DNA from: CBDFHB01 sp965250115
GTDB lineage: Bacteria > Acidobacteriota > Vicinamibacteria > Marinacidobacterales > SMYC01
DNA length: 64,000 nucleotides
Direction: 5' to 3'
Assembly: GCA_965250115.1 (NCBI GenBank)
Contig: CBDFNJ010000002.1
Coordinates: 2,232,001-2,296,000 of the forward strand
Below the pieces are notes generated by a model. The model was not told the DNA's origin and made no database searches. It was given only the letters and a program-made list of their open reading frames with translations. The position numbers were made by a program, and so were the translations under genes. Of this stretch, positions 17,026 through 26,233 are shown piece by piece. How positions within the stretch are numbered: the stretch's first letter is position 1; each line of letters starts with the position of its first letter.

Positions 17026-17901
17026 GTGGTGCGGAAGGATTACATGGAGATCGTGTTCGAAGTCCGGGATCGAGCGGCATGGATCGGCATCAACAGGCCG
17101 GAGGTCCGAAACGCATTTCGGGAGCAGACGCTCGACGATCTGGCCGAAGCTCTCAACTCGACCCGCGAAGATCCGATGATCGCTGCCGCCGTCATCTACG
17201 GCGTCGAAGGGCACTTCTCTGCTGGTGGCGACTTCCACGCCATGATGAAGCTCAACAAGGCCAACAGCGCGATGTGGAACGACCGCATGCAGAAGGTGGC
17301 GATGGCGTGCCGGAACCTGCCGATTCCCGTGATTGCGATGGTGGAAGGCGCCTGCGTCGGCGGTGGCCACGAGCTGATGTTGTGGTGCGACCTCGTCGTC
17401 GCAGCGGAGGACTCGACCTTCGGGCAGACGGGAGCGCGCGTCGGCGCTTGCCCCACGGTCGGCGCGACTCAGTACATCGCGAAGCTCATTGGCGAGCGCA
17501 GGGCCAAGGAGATGATCTTTCTGTGTAAGCGCTACTCGGGTGCCGAGGCGGCCGAGATCGGCCTCGCGAACGTGGCAGTTCCCGCCGCCGAGCTGCGTTC
17601 GACTGTCGAGGGTATCGTCGGCGAGATCGTGGGCTACAGCTCCCAAACGATCCGGGCCACGAAGGTCTCGCTCAACTTTGATTCCGACATGCTCTATGCC
17701 TCGTGGCAGCACGGGAAGGAGCTTCTTGCCAATATCTGGGGCACAGAGGAATCGCTGGAAGGGATGAACGCGTTCCTCGAGAAGCGGCCGGCAAACTTCG
17801 ACCAGTTCCGTCGTCGAAACCGAGAGGCGCTGGAGAAATATCGCCGCGACCTCGACGATGACCTCAATCAGGCGGAGAGATCGAGGCGGGCTCGGAGGTG
17901 A
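17026..17901 (+). CDS. Crotonase-superfamily enzyme of the MenB/BadI-like branch
   Basis: A 291-residue crotonase-fold CoA enzyme. The oxyanion hole is formed by HFSAGGDF (about residues 63-70) and CVGGGHEL (110-117). FGQTGARVGACPTVGATQ (132-149) is the active-site loop, and FLCKRYSGAEAAEIGLANV resembles BadI (2-ketocyclohexane-carboxyl-CoA hydrolase). The closing LEGMNAFLEKRPANFDQFRR resembles MenB. Two catalytic positions are unusual. The hydratase Glu of FGQPE is Gly136, and the Asp of MenB/BadI (GSxD) is absent, since the loop is one residue shorter. The reaction is therefore open. The operon with CoA-transferases points to a ring-cleaving or acyl-CoA degradation step. The stop overlaps the next start. 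Confidence 0.82.
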   Translation: MVRKDYMEIVFEVRDRAAWIGINRPEVRNAFREQTLDDLAEALNSTREDPMIAAAVIYGVEGHFSAGGDFHAMMKLNKANSAMWNDRMQKVAMACRNLPIPVIAMVEGACVGGGHELMLWCDLVVAAEDSTFGQTGARVGACPTVGATQYIAKLIGERRAKEMIFLCKRYSGAEAAEIGLANVAVPAAELRSTVEGIVGEIVGYSSQTIRATKVSLNFDSDMLYASWQHGKELLANIWGTEESLEGMNAFLEKRPANFDQFRRRNREALEKYRRDLDDDLNQAERSRRARR

Positions 17902-18800
17902 GCGGCAAGGTGCGCCACCTCGCCGACGCGCTGGCAGACAACGTCCGTAACGGGGACTCAGTCTTTCTCGGCGGCTTTGGGCATGCGGTGCCGTTTGCTG
18001 CCGGTCATGAGCTGATTCGACAGGGAAGGCGAGGCCTGACGCTGGTAAAGAGCGGCGCCGACATCCTGTTCGATCAGATGATCGCCGCCGGGGCGGTCTC
18101 GAAGATTGTATTCGGTTGGATCGGCAACCCGGGGATAGGAGTCTCCCACTCTCTTCGACGGGCTGTGGCTCGTGGCGACGTCGAGCTGGAGGAGTGGACG
18201 AACTTCTCCATGATGTTGCGGTTTCTTGCCGCCGTCCTGGGCGTGCCCTTCCTCCCGACGCGGATCCTGAGCGCCGGTGACGTCCCGACGGCATCGGCCC
18301 ACGTCGCAGCAATTCGCTGCCCGTTCACAGGCGACGCGCTGCAGGCGGTTCCGGCCCTCGCGCCGGATGTTGCCATCGTCCACGCCCAGCGCGCCGACAG
18401 CTCGGGCAACGTGCAGATGTGGGGAATCATTGGCGACACAGTTGAAGGAGCGCTGGCGTCGAGTCGCATCGTGGCCACCGTGGAGGAAGTCGTGCCGGAA
18501 GAGGTCGTTCGCCGAGACCCGAATCGCACGCTTCTTCCCGGCTACCGGGTCGACGCCGTGTGCCACGTACCCTGGGGGGCGCATCCTTCTTATGTGCAGG
18601 GCTATTACACGAGAGATGACGATGCCTACGCCGATTACGACCGGGTCTCCCGATCGGAGGAGTCCCTCGATCGCTACCTGAATGAATGGATTCGCGGAAT
18701 GGCCGGGCACGCCGACTACGTGGCTCGCCTGGACCAGCGCCGGCTCGCCGCGGCCGACGCGCCGTCAGCTCCCGTCAGCTACGGGCTCGCGCCATCATGA
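17898..18800 (+). CDS. Class I CoA-transferase, alpha subunit (GctA/IpdA-like)
   Basis: A 300-residue alpha subunit of a class I CoA-transferase. FLGGFGHAVPFAAGHELIRQG, the DILFDQMIAAGAVSKIVF segment and GNPGIGVSHSLRRAVARGDVE are typical of the glutaconate CoA-transferase/IpdA branch. IpdAB homologues in steroid degradation act as ring-opening hydrolases on CoA thioesters, while GctAB moves CoA between acids. The sequence is compatible with both. It starts at GTG 17898, overlapping the crotonase stop, and its stop overlaps the beta-subunit ATG, so these form one operon. Confidence 0.87.
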   Translation: MSGKVRHLADALADNVRNGDSVFLGGFGHAVPFAAGHELIRQGRRGLTLVKSGADILFDQMIAAGAVSKIVFGWIGNPGIGVSHSLRRAVARGDVELEEWTNFSMMLRFLAAVLGVPFLPTRILSAGDVPTASAHVAAIRCPFTGDALQAVPALAPDVAIVHAQRADSSGNVQMWGIIGDTVEGALASSRIVATVEEVVPEEVVRRDPNRTLLPGYRVDAVCHVPWGAHPSYVQGYYTRDDDAYADYDRVSRSEESLDRYLNEWIRGMAGHADYVARLDQRRLAAADAPSAPVSYGLAPS

Positions 18801-19552
18801 GCGGTGCTCCGACCACTGACGAGGAGCGAATGGTGGTGGCAGCCGCTCGCGAGCTGCGCGACGGCGAGGCATGCTTCGTCGGGATCGGGGTACCGTCGTT
18901 GGTGGCCGGGCTCGCTAAGCGAACCCACGCCCGCCGCCTGACTCTCGTATACGAATCGGGCGCCATCGATTGCGTGCCTCCCGTGCCGCCGTTATCGACG
19001 GGAAGCCCGAGCGTCGCCGCCGGCGCCGCGATGCTCGGCCGCTGTCTCGACGTCTTCTCTGCTCTCCAGGCGGGCCGCCTCGACGTGGGGCTGCTCTCCG
19101 CCGCTCAGATCGACCGCCGCGGGAACCTCAATAGCACGGTGATCGGTGACTACCTTGCGCCGAAGGTGAGGCTGGTTGGCAGCGGAGGCGCCCACGACAT
19201 CGCGAGCTTGATCCAACGAGTCGTCGTCACGATGCCCCACGACCCCCGACGTTTCGTCGAGGCGGTCGATTTCGTCACCAGCCCCGGGCCTGCGCTGGGG
19301 AGTCCTTGGGTGGTGGTGACTCCGCGGGCTCGCTTCGTGTTCGTCGACGGCGACCTGGCGCTCCAGGCGCTTCAAGCCGGCTTCAGCGTCGAAGAGGCGA
19401 TCGAGGGATTCCCCTGGAAGCCCGTCGGGCTGGAAGACGTCGAGGAGCTGGCGGCGCCGGATGAGGCAACCCTGGAAGTGTTGCGCACGGAGGTATTGCC
19501 GCGTCGCGAGCCGAAGCCCAGCCTCGCGGACTCGGACGAGGCGGGCCCGTGA
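18797..19552 (+). CDS. Class I CoA-transferase, beta subunit (GctB/IpdB-like)
   Basis: A 251-residue beta subunit. The nucleophile motif is visible as VYESGAID with E53, the Glu that forms the glutamyl-CoA intermediate in true CoA-transferases, so transferase chemistry is possible. RLDVGLLSAAQIDRRGNLNS, VIGDY and RLVGSGGAHDIAS are strong family signatures. The ATG at 18797 overlaps the alpha stop by 4 bases. An upstream open frame to 18686 is rejected because it lies within the alpha gene. The next gene, a class III CoA-transferase, starts at GTG 19549 over this gene's stop. Confidence 0.87.
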   Translation: MSGAPTTDEERMVVAAARELRDGEACFVGIGVPSLVAGLAKRTHARRLTLVYESGAIDCVPPVPPLSTGSPSVAAGAAMLGRCLDVFSALQAGRLDVGLLSAAQIDRRGNLNSTVIGDYLAPKVRLVGSGGAHDIASLIQRVVVTMPHDPRRFVEAVDFVTSPGPALGSPWVVVTPRARFVFVDGDLALQALQAGFSVEEAIEGFPWKPVGLEDVEELAAPDEATLEVLRTEVLPRREPKPSLADSDEAGP

Positions 19553-20745
19553 GTGAGGAGGGTGCCCTTTCCGGGATCCGCGTGCTCGATCTGACGCGTG
19601 TGCTGGCCGGGCCGCTCTGCACGATGTGGCTCGGCGATCTAGGCGCGGACGTTGTGAAGGTGGAGCTGCCCGGGCGCGGCGACGACACGAGAGGATGGGG
19701 ACCACCATTCGTCGGCACCGAGTCGGCCTACTTTCTCGGCGTGAACCGCAACAAGCGAAGCATCACGCTGAACCTCAAGTCTGACGAGGGACGGGCGCTG
19801 CTGCGCCGGCTCGCCTCCACCGCCGACGCTGTCGTGGACAACTTCAAGCAGGGAACTCTGGAGCGGTTCGGACTCGACGACGCGTGGTACAAGGCAAACG
19901 CCCCGCGCGCCATTCGGTGCACGATCAGCGGGTACGGCTCGAGCGGCCCCGAGGCCGGCAAGCTCGGTTACGACTTCATCGCCCAGGCCGAGACGGGTCT
20001 ATTGGCCATCACGGGCGATCCCGATGGCGAGCCGATGAAGTTCGGCGTACCGATCGTCGACATCTGTACCGGTATGCTGGCCACGGTGTCCGTGCTGGCG
20101 GCGCTAGAGGCTCGGCGCCGCACCGGGCGCGGCCAACGCCTCGAGGCGACCCTGCACGACACCGGTCTTCAGATGCTCGCGAACGTGGCTGCAAACCACC
20201 TGGCGTCTGGTGAGCCGGCGGGTCGCTACGGAACAGGGCATCCCAACATCGTTCCGTACCGCACGTACTCGGTAGCTGACGGCAGCCTCGCCCTCGCGGT
20301 CGGTAACGACTCCCAGTTCGCCCGCTTTGCTTCGCTCGTCGGACATCCAGAGTGGGCGAGCGATCCCCGCTTCGCGCGCAACCGCGACCGCGTCGTCGCC
20401 CGGAACTTGATCGACGGCCTAATTGGCGACGTGATGGTCAAAAAGCCCCGCAAGGAGTGGATCGAGCTACTCGCCCCCGCCGGGATACCCTGTGGGCCGA
20501 TCCGCTCGGTAGCGGAGGCCCTCACAAGCGCCCAGGCGAAAGCCCGAGAGATGGTGACGCTCGTGGAGCACCCTCGCCTCGGCGCCGTACCTCTTCTGGG
20601 CGTTCCTTTCTCGTTGAGCGCCACACCGGCCTCGGTGAGGCGGCCGCCGCCGCTCGTCGGAGAGCATACCGACGAGATCCTCGTCGGGGAGCTGGGACTC
20701 GGGACCGACGAGATCGATGCCTTGCGCCAGGCCGGCGTGATTTGA
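19549..20745 (+). CDS. Class III CoA-transferase (CaiB/BaiF family)
   Basis: A 398-residue CaiB/BaiF-type CoA-transferase. GIRVLDLTRVLAGPLCTMWLGDLGADVVKVE is the N-terminal Rossmann signature and NRNKRSITLNLK follows. The catalytic Asp is D171 in GVPIVDICTG, the position of the acyl-anhydride nucleophile in formyl-CoA transferase. GRYGTGHPNIVPY and GIPCGPI lie in the second domain. It probably activates the substrate acid as a CoA thioester using a product CoA ester as donor, feeding the crotonase and CoA-transferase A/B upstream in the same operon. The four genes overlap end to end. Confidence 0.9.
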   Translation: MSEEGALSGIRVLDLTRVLAGPLCTMWLGDLGADVVKVELPGRGDDTRGWGPPFVGTESAYFLGVNRNKRSITLNLKSDEGRALLRRLASTADAVVDNFKQGTLERFGLDDAWYKANAPRAIRCTISGYGSSGPEAGKLGYDFIAQAETGLLAITGDPDGEPMKFGVPIVDICTGMLATVSVLAALEARRRTGRGQRLEATLHDTGLQMLANVAANHLASGEPAGRYGTGHPNIVPYRTYSVADGSLALAVGNDSQFARFASLVGHPEWASDPRFARNRDRVVARNLIDGLIGDVMVKKPRKEWIELLAPAGIPCGPIRSVAEALTSAQAKAREMVTLVEHPRLGAVPLLGVPFSLSATPASVRRPPPLVGEHTDEILVGELGLGTDEIDALRQAGVI

Positions 20746-20771
20746 GACCGTACCGAGCGTGGCTCGGCGGA

Positions 20772-22007
20772 TCACGTGACGATCTTGTAAACGGCCATGG
20801 AAACGAACGCCACGTTTCCGACAAGAACCAAGGCTCGCCAGGCCGTCGATCCGCGCGCGTATCGGGGCAGTGTGGTGTCTAGATACAAGAGGATGAACCC
20901 CAGCATTGCAAAGACGACTGATACCACCGCCGCGATCACCGCGATCAGAACGACGGGCTGGCCCAGCAAGATGGCGGACAACATGATCAGCAAGTAGACG
21001 CCCATGGTCGCCCGATAGATCGAGATTCGAGTAAACCGGGCGGTCATTGAGGACACGATCGAAGCAAGAGCCCGACCCTTGCCGTCTACGCCCGCTAGCA
21101 CCGTGCTGAACAAGGTGAAGAATGCCGTGACCAGGAAGACGGGCCTCCCGTAGGGCACGCTGCCGAGCATATTGGATAGCACAGCCATGGTCTCCTCTCG
21201 CTTGGGCTCGAGGCCCTGGCTGTGCAGGATCGTCGCGCCGAGAACGAGAAAGCACCCCGAGAGCAGAAAGATCAGGGTGTAGGCACAGATGCAGTCGAGC
21301 CGCACAGTCGTGATCCAGCCGCGGTACTGGGACTCGTCGGGCGCCCCTCCGATCTTCTCCTTGAGCCACGACGAATAGAGGAGCGTCGTGGGCCCGGCAC
21401 CCACCCATCCCATGAGCCCCATGATCGTCAACGTCGAACCGTCGGGAATGTTAGGCACGAACCCCGCAAGAACCTCGCGGGGGACAATCGTGACGTTCCA
21501 GGTGGCGTAGAGCACGCCTCCCACTAGGACGGCCGCTATCCCGAGCACGACCTTCTCGAGGACACGGTACGACCCCGAGACAAGGATGATCGGGACGAGG
21601 AGGACGATGCCGACGGCTGCCTGCCGCATGTCTACCCCAGGGAAGAGGCGGTTGACGGCCGTGCCGGCGGCGAGAGCAATGCCACCATAGGCGAGCGCCT
21701 CCAGGGCGAAGATGGCGACGACGAGGCAATTCACCCAACCCCGAGGTCCGGGAACGGAGTTGAACGAGATGAAGATGTCGTTGCCCGTAGCCACCGTGCA
21801 GCGAGCGAGTCCCTCGGTGAAGGCGGCCTTGTACACCAACGTCCCCAGGGCCACCCAAGCGAGGGCGTAGCCGTAGAGCGCGCCGGCTCGCGGTGTCAGG
21901 ATCAGCTCGCCGCTACCGACGGCAAGAGAAGCGAAGACGATCCCGGGCCCCACGAACCGTAGCCTCTCCCCGAACGTTCGCGGCGGCGCGAGGGTGCCGG
22001 TAGGCAA
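20772..22007 (-). CDS. Nramp-family transporter, atypical (metal motifs altered)
   Basis: A 411-residue protein with about 11 membrane helices of the Nramp/LeuT fold. Helix 1 reads GPGIVFASLAVGSGELILTP, where canonical Nramp proteins have the metal-binding DPGN. Helix 6 reads MGWVGAGPTTLLYSSWLKEK, where they have the MPH motif. The branch with GSGEL and GAGPT is widespread in bacteria but its substrate is unknown; transport of Mg2+, Al3+ or organic solutes is possible. It sits convergent with, and 26 bases from, the CaiB gene, so it may import the substrate of that operon (inference). Confidence 0.8.
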   Translation of the reverse strand: MPTGTLAPPRTFGERLRFVGPGIVFASLAVGSGELILTPRAGALYGYALAWVALGTLVYKAAFTEGLARCTVATGNDIFISFNSVPGPRGWVNCLVVAIFALEALAYGGIALAAGTAVNRLFPGVDMRQAAVGIVLLVPIILVSGSYRVLEKVVLGIAAVLVGGVLYATWNVTIVPREVLAGFVPNIPDGSTLTIMGLMGWVGAGPTTLLYSSWLKEKIGGAPDESQYRGWITTVRLDCICAYTLIFLLSGCFLVLGATILHSQGLEPKREETMAVLSNMLGSVPYGRPVFLVTAFFTLFSTVLAGVDGKGRALASIVSSMTARFTRISIYRATMGVYLLIMLSAILLGQPVVLIAVIAAVVSVVFAMLGFILLYLDTTLPRYARGSTAWRALVLVGNVAFVSMAVYKIVT

Positions 22008-22244
22008 CAGCTATTCCTCGAGGTCCGGGCGTCGAGCACCAGAGCCGGTGCGCTGGATCGCCGTTGACCGCAGAAGGAGGCGAGGCATCCTCGTGAGGTT
22101 ACTATCAACCGCGGGTGGATAACAGCCAAAAAGCGCCCCAGGGGGGGTCGCAGCTTTCTTCGTTTGATCCGTAACACAGAAGTGGGTAATCTGCCGCGCT
22201 GACGCGGCGGTATGTGGGCTGTAACTGAGGAAGGAGGAAGGACC

Positions 22245-23102
22245 GTGAAGAGGCTTGTTTTGATTCTAAGTCTCATCGTCCTATGGCCCGTAGGCGCGTC
22301 GTGGTCGCAACTGTCCCCTCCGAATGAAATGGGAGTGGCCATGGGCCATCTACATTATTTTGTAAGGGACGTGGAGGCGAACAAGAAGTTTTGGACCGAG
22401 TTAGGGGCGGCACCGATCAAGGTGGGTGCGGAGGAAGTCATGAAACTCCCCGACGCCCTAATCTTCCTCAGTCCAGGTGAGCCGTCCGGAGGCAGTGAGG
22501 GATCGGTGGTGAATCACGTGGCGTTCCGAGTGCCGAACACCGCCCAAACGATGGTCAGGTTGACGGCCGCAGGCATAAAAGTGCAACTTCCTCGTCGTCC
22601 GGGTTCAACAATGCGCTATGCGTTTACGCCGGAAGGGGACAGGGTTGAGCTCTTCCAGGACGGTTCGGAGAATGTGCCCTTTCATCCCGATGAGGGCCGC
22701 AACGATCTCCATAGGCTGAGCCGGAAAATGACGGTTCCGATCATGACCCACCACATCCATTTGTATGTGCCGGAAGGCTCCATGGCGGAAGCCAAAGCCT
22801 GGTACGTCAACATGTTTGGTTCCATATCCGGAAAGCGGTGGAACTACGAAGCCGTCGATTTGCCGGGGATGAATCTGAATTTCTTGGAGCAACCAGATCC
22901 CTTGGCCCCGACCAAGGGGCGGAGGCTGGACCATATCGGTTTTGAGGTCAAGAATCTCGAGGAGTTCTGCAAGAAGCTGGAAGCGAGCGGAGCGACACTT
23001 GATAGACGCTACAAAAAACTTCCGACGGGTTTTGCAACAGCTTTTCTTACCGATCCTTGGGGGACGTCCATCGAGTTGACGGAAGGCCTGGACCGTTATT
23101 GA
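22245..23102 (+). CDS. Exported VOC-family (glyoxalase/dioxygenase-like) protein
   Basis: A 285-residue protein with a signal peptide (RLVLILSLIVLWPVGASWS) and two vicinal-oxygen-chelate halves. The first begins MGHLHYFVRDVEANKKFW, the second THHIHLYVPEGSMAEAKAWY. The last Glu is in TDPWGTSIELTEG, with RLDHIGFEVKNL before it. VOC domains bind a metal through His/Glu residues and support epimerase, dioxygenase or glyoxalase reactions. Exported versions are less common, and the substrate is unknown. GTG at 22245 is chosen over the in-frame start at 22212 because AAGGAGGAAGG precedes it and the signal peptide then starts correctly. Confidence 0.85.
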   Translation: MKRLVLILSLIVLWPVGASWSQLSPPNEMGVAMGHLHYFVRDVEANKKFWTELGAAPIKVGAEEVMKLPDALIFLSPGEPSGGSEGSVVNHVAFRVPNTAQTMVRLTAAGIKVQLPRRPGSTMRYAFTPEGDRVELFQDGSENVPFHPDEGRNDLHRLSRKMTVPIMTHHIHLYVPEGSMAEAKAWYVNMFGSISGKRWNYEAVDLPGMNLNFLEQPDPLAPTKGRRLDHIGFEVKNLEEFCKKLEASGATLDRRYKKLPTGFATAFLTDPWGTSIELTEGLDRY

Positions 23103-23128
23103 AAGGTCGAGGCAGATCGGAACTCTAG

Positions 23129-23158
23129 CCGACGGTTGAGTGAGGTAAGTACCGTCGG
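23129..23158. terminator. Possible bidirectional hairpin terminator
   Basis: CCGACGGT (23129-23136) and ACCGTCGG (23151-23158) form an 8-bp stem with a 14-base loop, between two convergent genes (VOC on plus, M14 on minus). There is no good U-tract, so this may be a factor-dependent or weak terminator. Confidence 0.35.
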
Positions 23159-23174
23159 TTGACTCTGCTAGTTC

Positions 23175-26126
23175 TTACTCGCTCGGGGCACTCTCGGGAG
23201 CGCCCGCGTAGAGGGCGTTGAATAGGAACTTGAAGGTCCCGTGGGACTGACCCCTGAAGTTGACTTCCGGCCCGAACAGCACCACTCTGCCTTCGCCGAG
23301 GCGGGCCTCGACGATGGCGACGCTGCCCTCGAGAAACGTCTGGCCCCAGGCCCAACCGCTGCGCAACGGATTCTTGCCGAACCAGGCAACCGGACGCACT
23401 CCCAGCGAGCCAACATTGGGCTGGAGACGCCAAGCCGGACTCCGATCGAAGAAGACATCGACCTTTTCCCGTTGGCCCCAGGAGATCGGATTGTCGGTGT
23501 CGACGTGGACCTCGAGGACCGAGCCTGGCACGTAGAACTTCTCGTCCGGCAGAGGCGTGACCGTGCCCTCCGGGTCGCGTTCCACCAAGGCGTTGTGAAT
23601 CGGGATTTGGAAGTGAGGCGCGAGTCTGCGGGCGCTGCTTCCGATCGCGAGGATCGCTCCTCCATCGTCGACGAACTGCCGCAGCTGTGGGATGGTCTTT
23701 TCAACCGACACGTAGCCTAACTGGTCGCCATACTCGGCCGCGATGGAGTCGGGGACCGGAGCGGCGTCGATGGGGAGGCTTAGGAATAGCTTGGACTCAT
23801 CTTCGAGAACCGGTGGAATGACGGGTCGACGATCCTCGGGTCCGGCGGCCGGAATTCGGGCGAATCGCTGCCGGAAGGCGGCTCCAGGGGCGTCGCCTAC
23901 GAAAACCAGCACGTCGAACTTGGCCGCCAGGTTACCGGCGTCGAGCGCCGGCGGGTAGACGACCTCGAATGAGAACTCGAACTGCTCGAGGAGCCAACGT
24001 GTCCAGCCGGACTGTACCGAGCCGCCGTAGCGGTCCCACAGGCCGATGCGGGTCGGTCGAAGCTGTACCGTCTTTCCGCGGGGCATGGTCGAGGTTCCCT
24101 CGAAATGGAGGCCCGCCTCGACGGCCAGCTGCTGGAGCCTCGGCACCGCAGAGGCGCTGGCACGAACGTAGATGGCCCCGGCCGGATAGGGGCTGCCATT
24201 AGCGGTAAGGGGCTCGCTGTATCGGTAGACGTCCTCGCCGCCCGCTAACAGCCGATTGATGGCGACGAAGGCGTCGTTCACCCGCGGGCTCAGAAGAAAG
24301 CCCACCGCGCCTTCCTCGTTGGTCACTGAGCCCGCCGGTGGTGAGGCGAAACCTTCGATCGGCTCGAACGGACCGTCAAATCCGTCGAGGATTCGATCGA
24401 AGTCGATGCCCATTTGGTAGGCAACCGTCCAACCGGCGATGTCGTAGGGATGCGTCGGAGGCGCGCCCGGGTAGGCGAAGTCGTCGGGGTGAACCTGTGG
24501 CTCGAACATGTCTAGCACGAAGGGCCGAAAAGCCTGGGCCGACTTGATTACGTAGGATCCCGCAGGGTAGGACTTCCCGGCAATCTCGAAAGAGCCTGTA
24601 GCGCGATGGACGGCAACGCCGTTCTTGATCAGCGTGTTGACGAACTTGGTGGCGGTCAGAAAGTCATCCTGGTCGGAGGGCACAATGAAGCCGCGCGGAT
24701 CGCGCGCCTCGGGGTCGCGTAGATTCTCATCGTGATACTCCAACGCCACCCAGCTTTCTTGTTCCTCGGGCTCGAGGCCCGGGTTGAGCGACACCTTACT
24801 CTCGAACTGCATGACCGCAGCGCTACTGACACCGCCCTCGTCTCGCTGCTCTTCGGGGCTGGCGGCTACCGCCGCTTCAACGGCGGCGATTCGCGTCGGG
24901 TTGAGCGTCCAGTGGTCGCGACTGCCCCGCTCGATCGAGTTCTTTCCCATTCGGTAAATATTGAACAGAAAGTCCTCACGAAGCTTCGAGGCGATATCGA
25001 GCACCGCTCGGTTGGCGGTGTGCTCGTACTCCATCGCCTGCTGGAAATGCCATTTCTGCGGAGCAACGGGGGCCGGCACGTCGTTGCTGGGGAGCTGTCT
25101 GTGCAGAATGAAGGGAATCCAGATCGGATTTGGGCTGCCATTGACCTCGGTAAGCAGTCCGATCATGTTGTGATAATAGGGCGTGGTGCGTAGGCCGCCA
25201 TTCCACCAGGTTGTATAGGACGCCCCGGTTCCCATCACCGTACCAGGCATTCCATCTCGCACGAAGCGGCTGTGCATCGCGGCTCCCACGGTATCGATGC
25301 CCAAGATCACCAAGGGGTCGAGGTTGTAGTTGAACGGGCCGCGGAAAGGCGGCACGAACATCACCACTCCAGAGGGTCCGCTCTGGTGATGGTTGTAAAC
25401 GATCTGGGGGAACCACTGCCGATACAGAATGTCGTTCATGGCCGTGGTCTCCGACTGGGTCGACATGTAGAAGTCCCGGTTGTTATTGCCTCCAGTGTAT
25501 TTGTGCCAGAGGCGCGGCAGCCTCCGGGTGGTGCGCTCGATGGGCTCGGGGTTGCTCATGTACCAATCCGCCACCAGGTCGAGGCCGTCGGGGTTTGCAC
25601 AGACGGCCAGCAGGATCACGTCGTCGAGAAACCGTAAGGTTTCGGTATCGTCTTGGCTGACCATCTGGTAGACGAACTCCGTGAGCGCCGGCGCGTTGAT
25701 GACTTCAGAAGCATGCAGACCGGCGTCGATCCAGACGACCGCCTTGCCTTCTTGAGCCAGTTGTCGGGCCTGGTCGTCGGTTAGCCCTTCGGCTAGCGCC
25801 AGATGTCTGGAGATTTCCTTGTAGCGGTCCAGCTTCCGGTGGTTTTCGGGCGAAGTAACGATCGCCATCACCATGGGGCGGCCTTCCTCGCTCGTGCCGA
25901 TTCGTTCGAGGACCATTCGGTCGGATTGCTGGCTGAGCTTGCGCCAGTAGCCGATCATCTGCCGGTAATTGGCGAGGTGGTAGTCATCGCCGAGGTTGAA
26001 ACCGAATTGCTCCAGCGGGGTCGTGATGCGACCCTGGGGAGAAGCCTCGGGCGCCAGCACCAGCGTTACCCCCAGAATCGATACGGCCAACGAATATGCC
26101 GACAATTGGGTCCTCTTTCGAAGCAT
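23175..26126 (-). CDS. Exported M14-like zinc metallopeptidase (paralogue 1)
   Basis: A 983-residue secreted protein. The signal peptide (residues ~10-31) ends near EASPQG. The M14 carboxypeptidase domain follows. GLHASEV gives zinc ligands H138 and E141, ANPDGLDLVADWY is the second conserved segment, and NHHQSGPSG near residues 245-253 supplies the third His. NNRDFYMSTQ is also conserved. The ~500-residue remainder is beta-rich and glutamine-amidotransferase-like, as in large acidobacterial M14 proteins. The ATG at 26126 follows AAGGGGGGTGGAA. It is a close paralogue of the gene at 27191, in opposite orientation, with the HxxE motif at the same residue numbers. Confidence 0.88.
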   Translation of the reverse strand: MLRKRTQLSAYSLAVSILGVTLVLAPEASPQGRITTPLEQFGFNLGDDYHLANYRQMIGYWRKLSQQSDRMVLERIGTSEEGRPMVMAIVTSPENHRKLDRYKEISRHLALAEGLTDDQARQLAQEGKAVVWIDAGLHASEVINAPALTEFVYQMVSQDDTETLRFLDDVILLAVCANPDGLDLVADWYMSNPEPIERTTRRLPRLWHKYTGGNNNRDFYMSTQSETTAMNDILYRQWFPQIVYNHHQSGPSGVVMFVPPFRGPFNYNLDPLVILGIDTVGAAMHSRFVRDGMPGTVMGTGASYTTWWNGGLRTTPYYHNMIGLLTEVNGSPNPIWIPFILHRQLPSNDVPAPVAPQKWHFQQAMEYEHTANRAVLDIASKLREDFLFNIYRMGKNSIERGSRDHWTLNPTRIAAVEAAVAASPEEQRDEGGVSSAAVMQFESKVSLNPGLEPEEQESWVALEYHDENLRDPEARDPRGFIVPSDQDDFLTATKFVNTLIKNGVAVHRATGSFEIAGKSYPAGSYVIKSAQAFRPFVLDMFEPQVHPDDFAYPGAPPTHPYDIAGWTVAYQMGIDFDRILDGFDGPFEPIEGFASPPAGSVTNEEGAVGFLLSPRVNDAFVAINRLLAGGEDVYRYSEPLTANGSPYPAGAIYVRASASAVPRLQQLAVEAGLHFEGTSTMPRGKTVQLRPTRIGLWDRYGGSVQSGWTRWLLEQFEFSFEVVYPPALDAGNLAAKFDVLVFVGDAPGAAFRQRFARIPAAGPEDRRPVIPPVLEDESKLFLSLPIDAAPVPDSIAAEYGDQLGYVSVEKTIPQLRQFVDDGGAILAIGSSARRLAPHFQIPIHNALVERDPEGTVTPLPDEKFYVPGSVLEVHVDTDNPISWGQREKVDVFFDRSPAWRLQPNVGSLGVRPVAWFGKNPLRSGWAWGQTFLEGSVAIVEARLGEGRVVLFGPEVNFRGQSHGTFKFLFNALYAGAPESAPSE

Positions 26127-26233
26127 TTCCACCCCCCTTATTGTGGCGGACTCTAGCACAAGTCTCAGGAATTCGGCTTCCCGGCGAATGACGTCCGGTA
26201 GAATGGGCCCGAGCCATCGTCTCGGAGGATGCT

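Noticed and set aside
16921..18312. 463-codon minus-strand open frame
   Set aside because: It spans two plus-strand genes of known family (crotonase and CoA-transferase alpha) and is rich in Arg and low in complexity, as mirror frames are.
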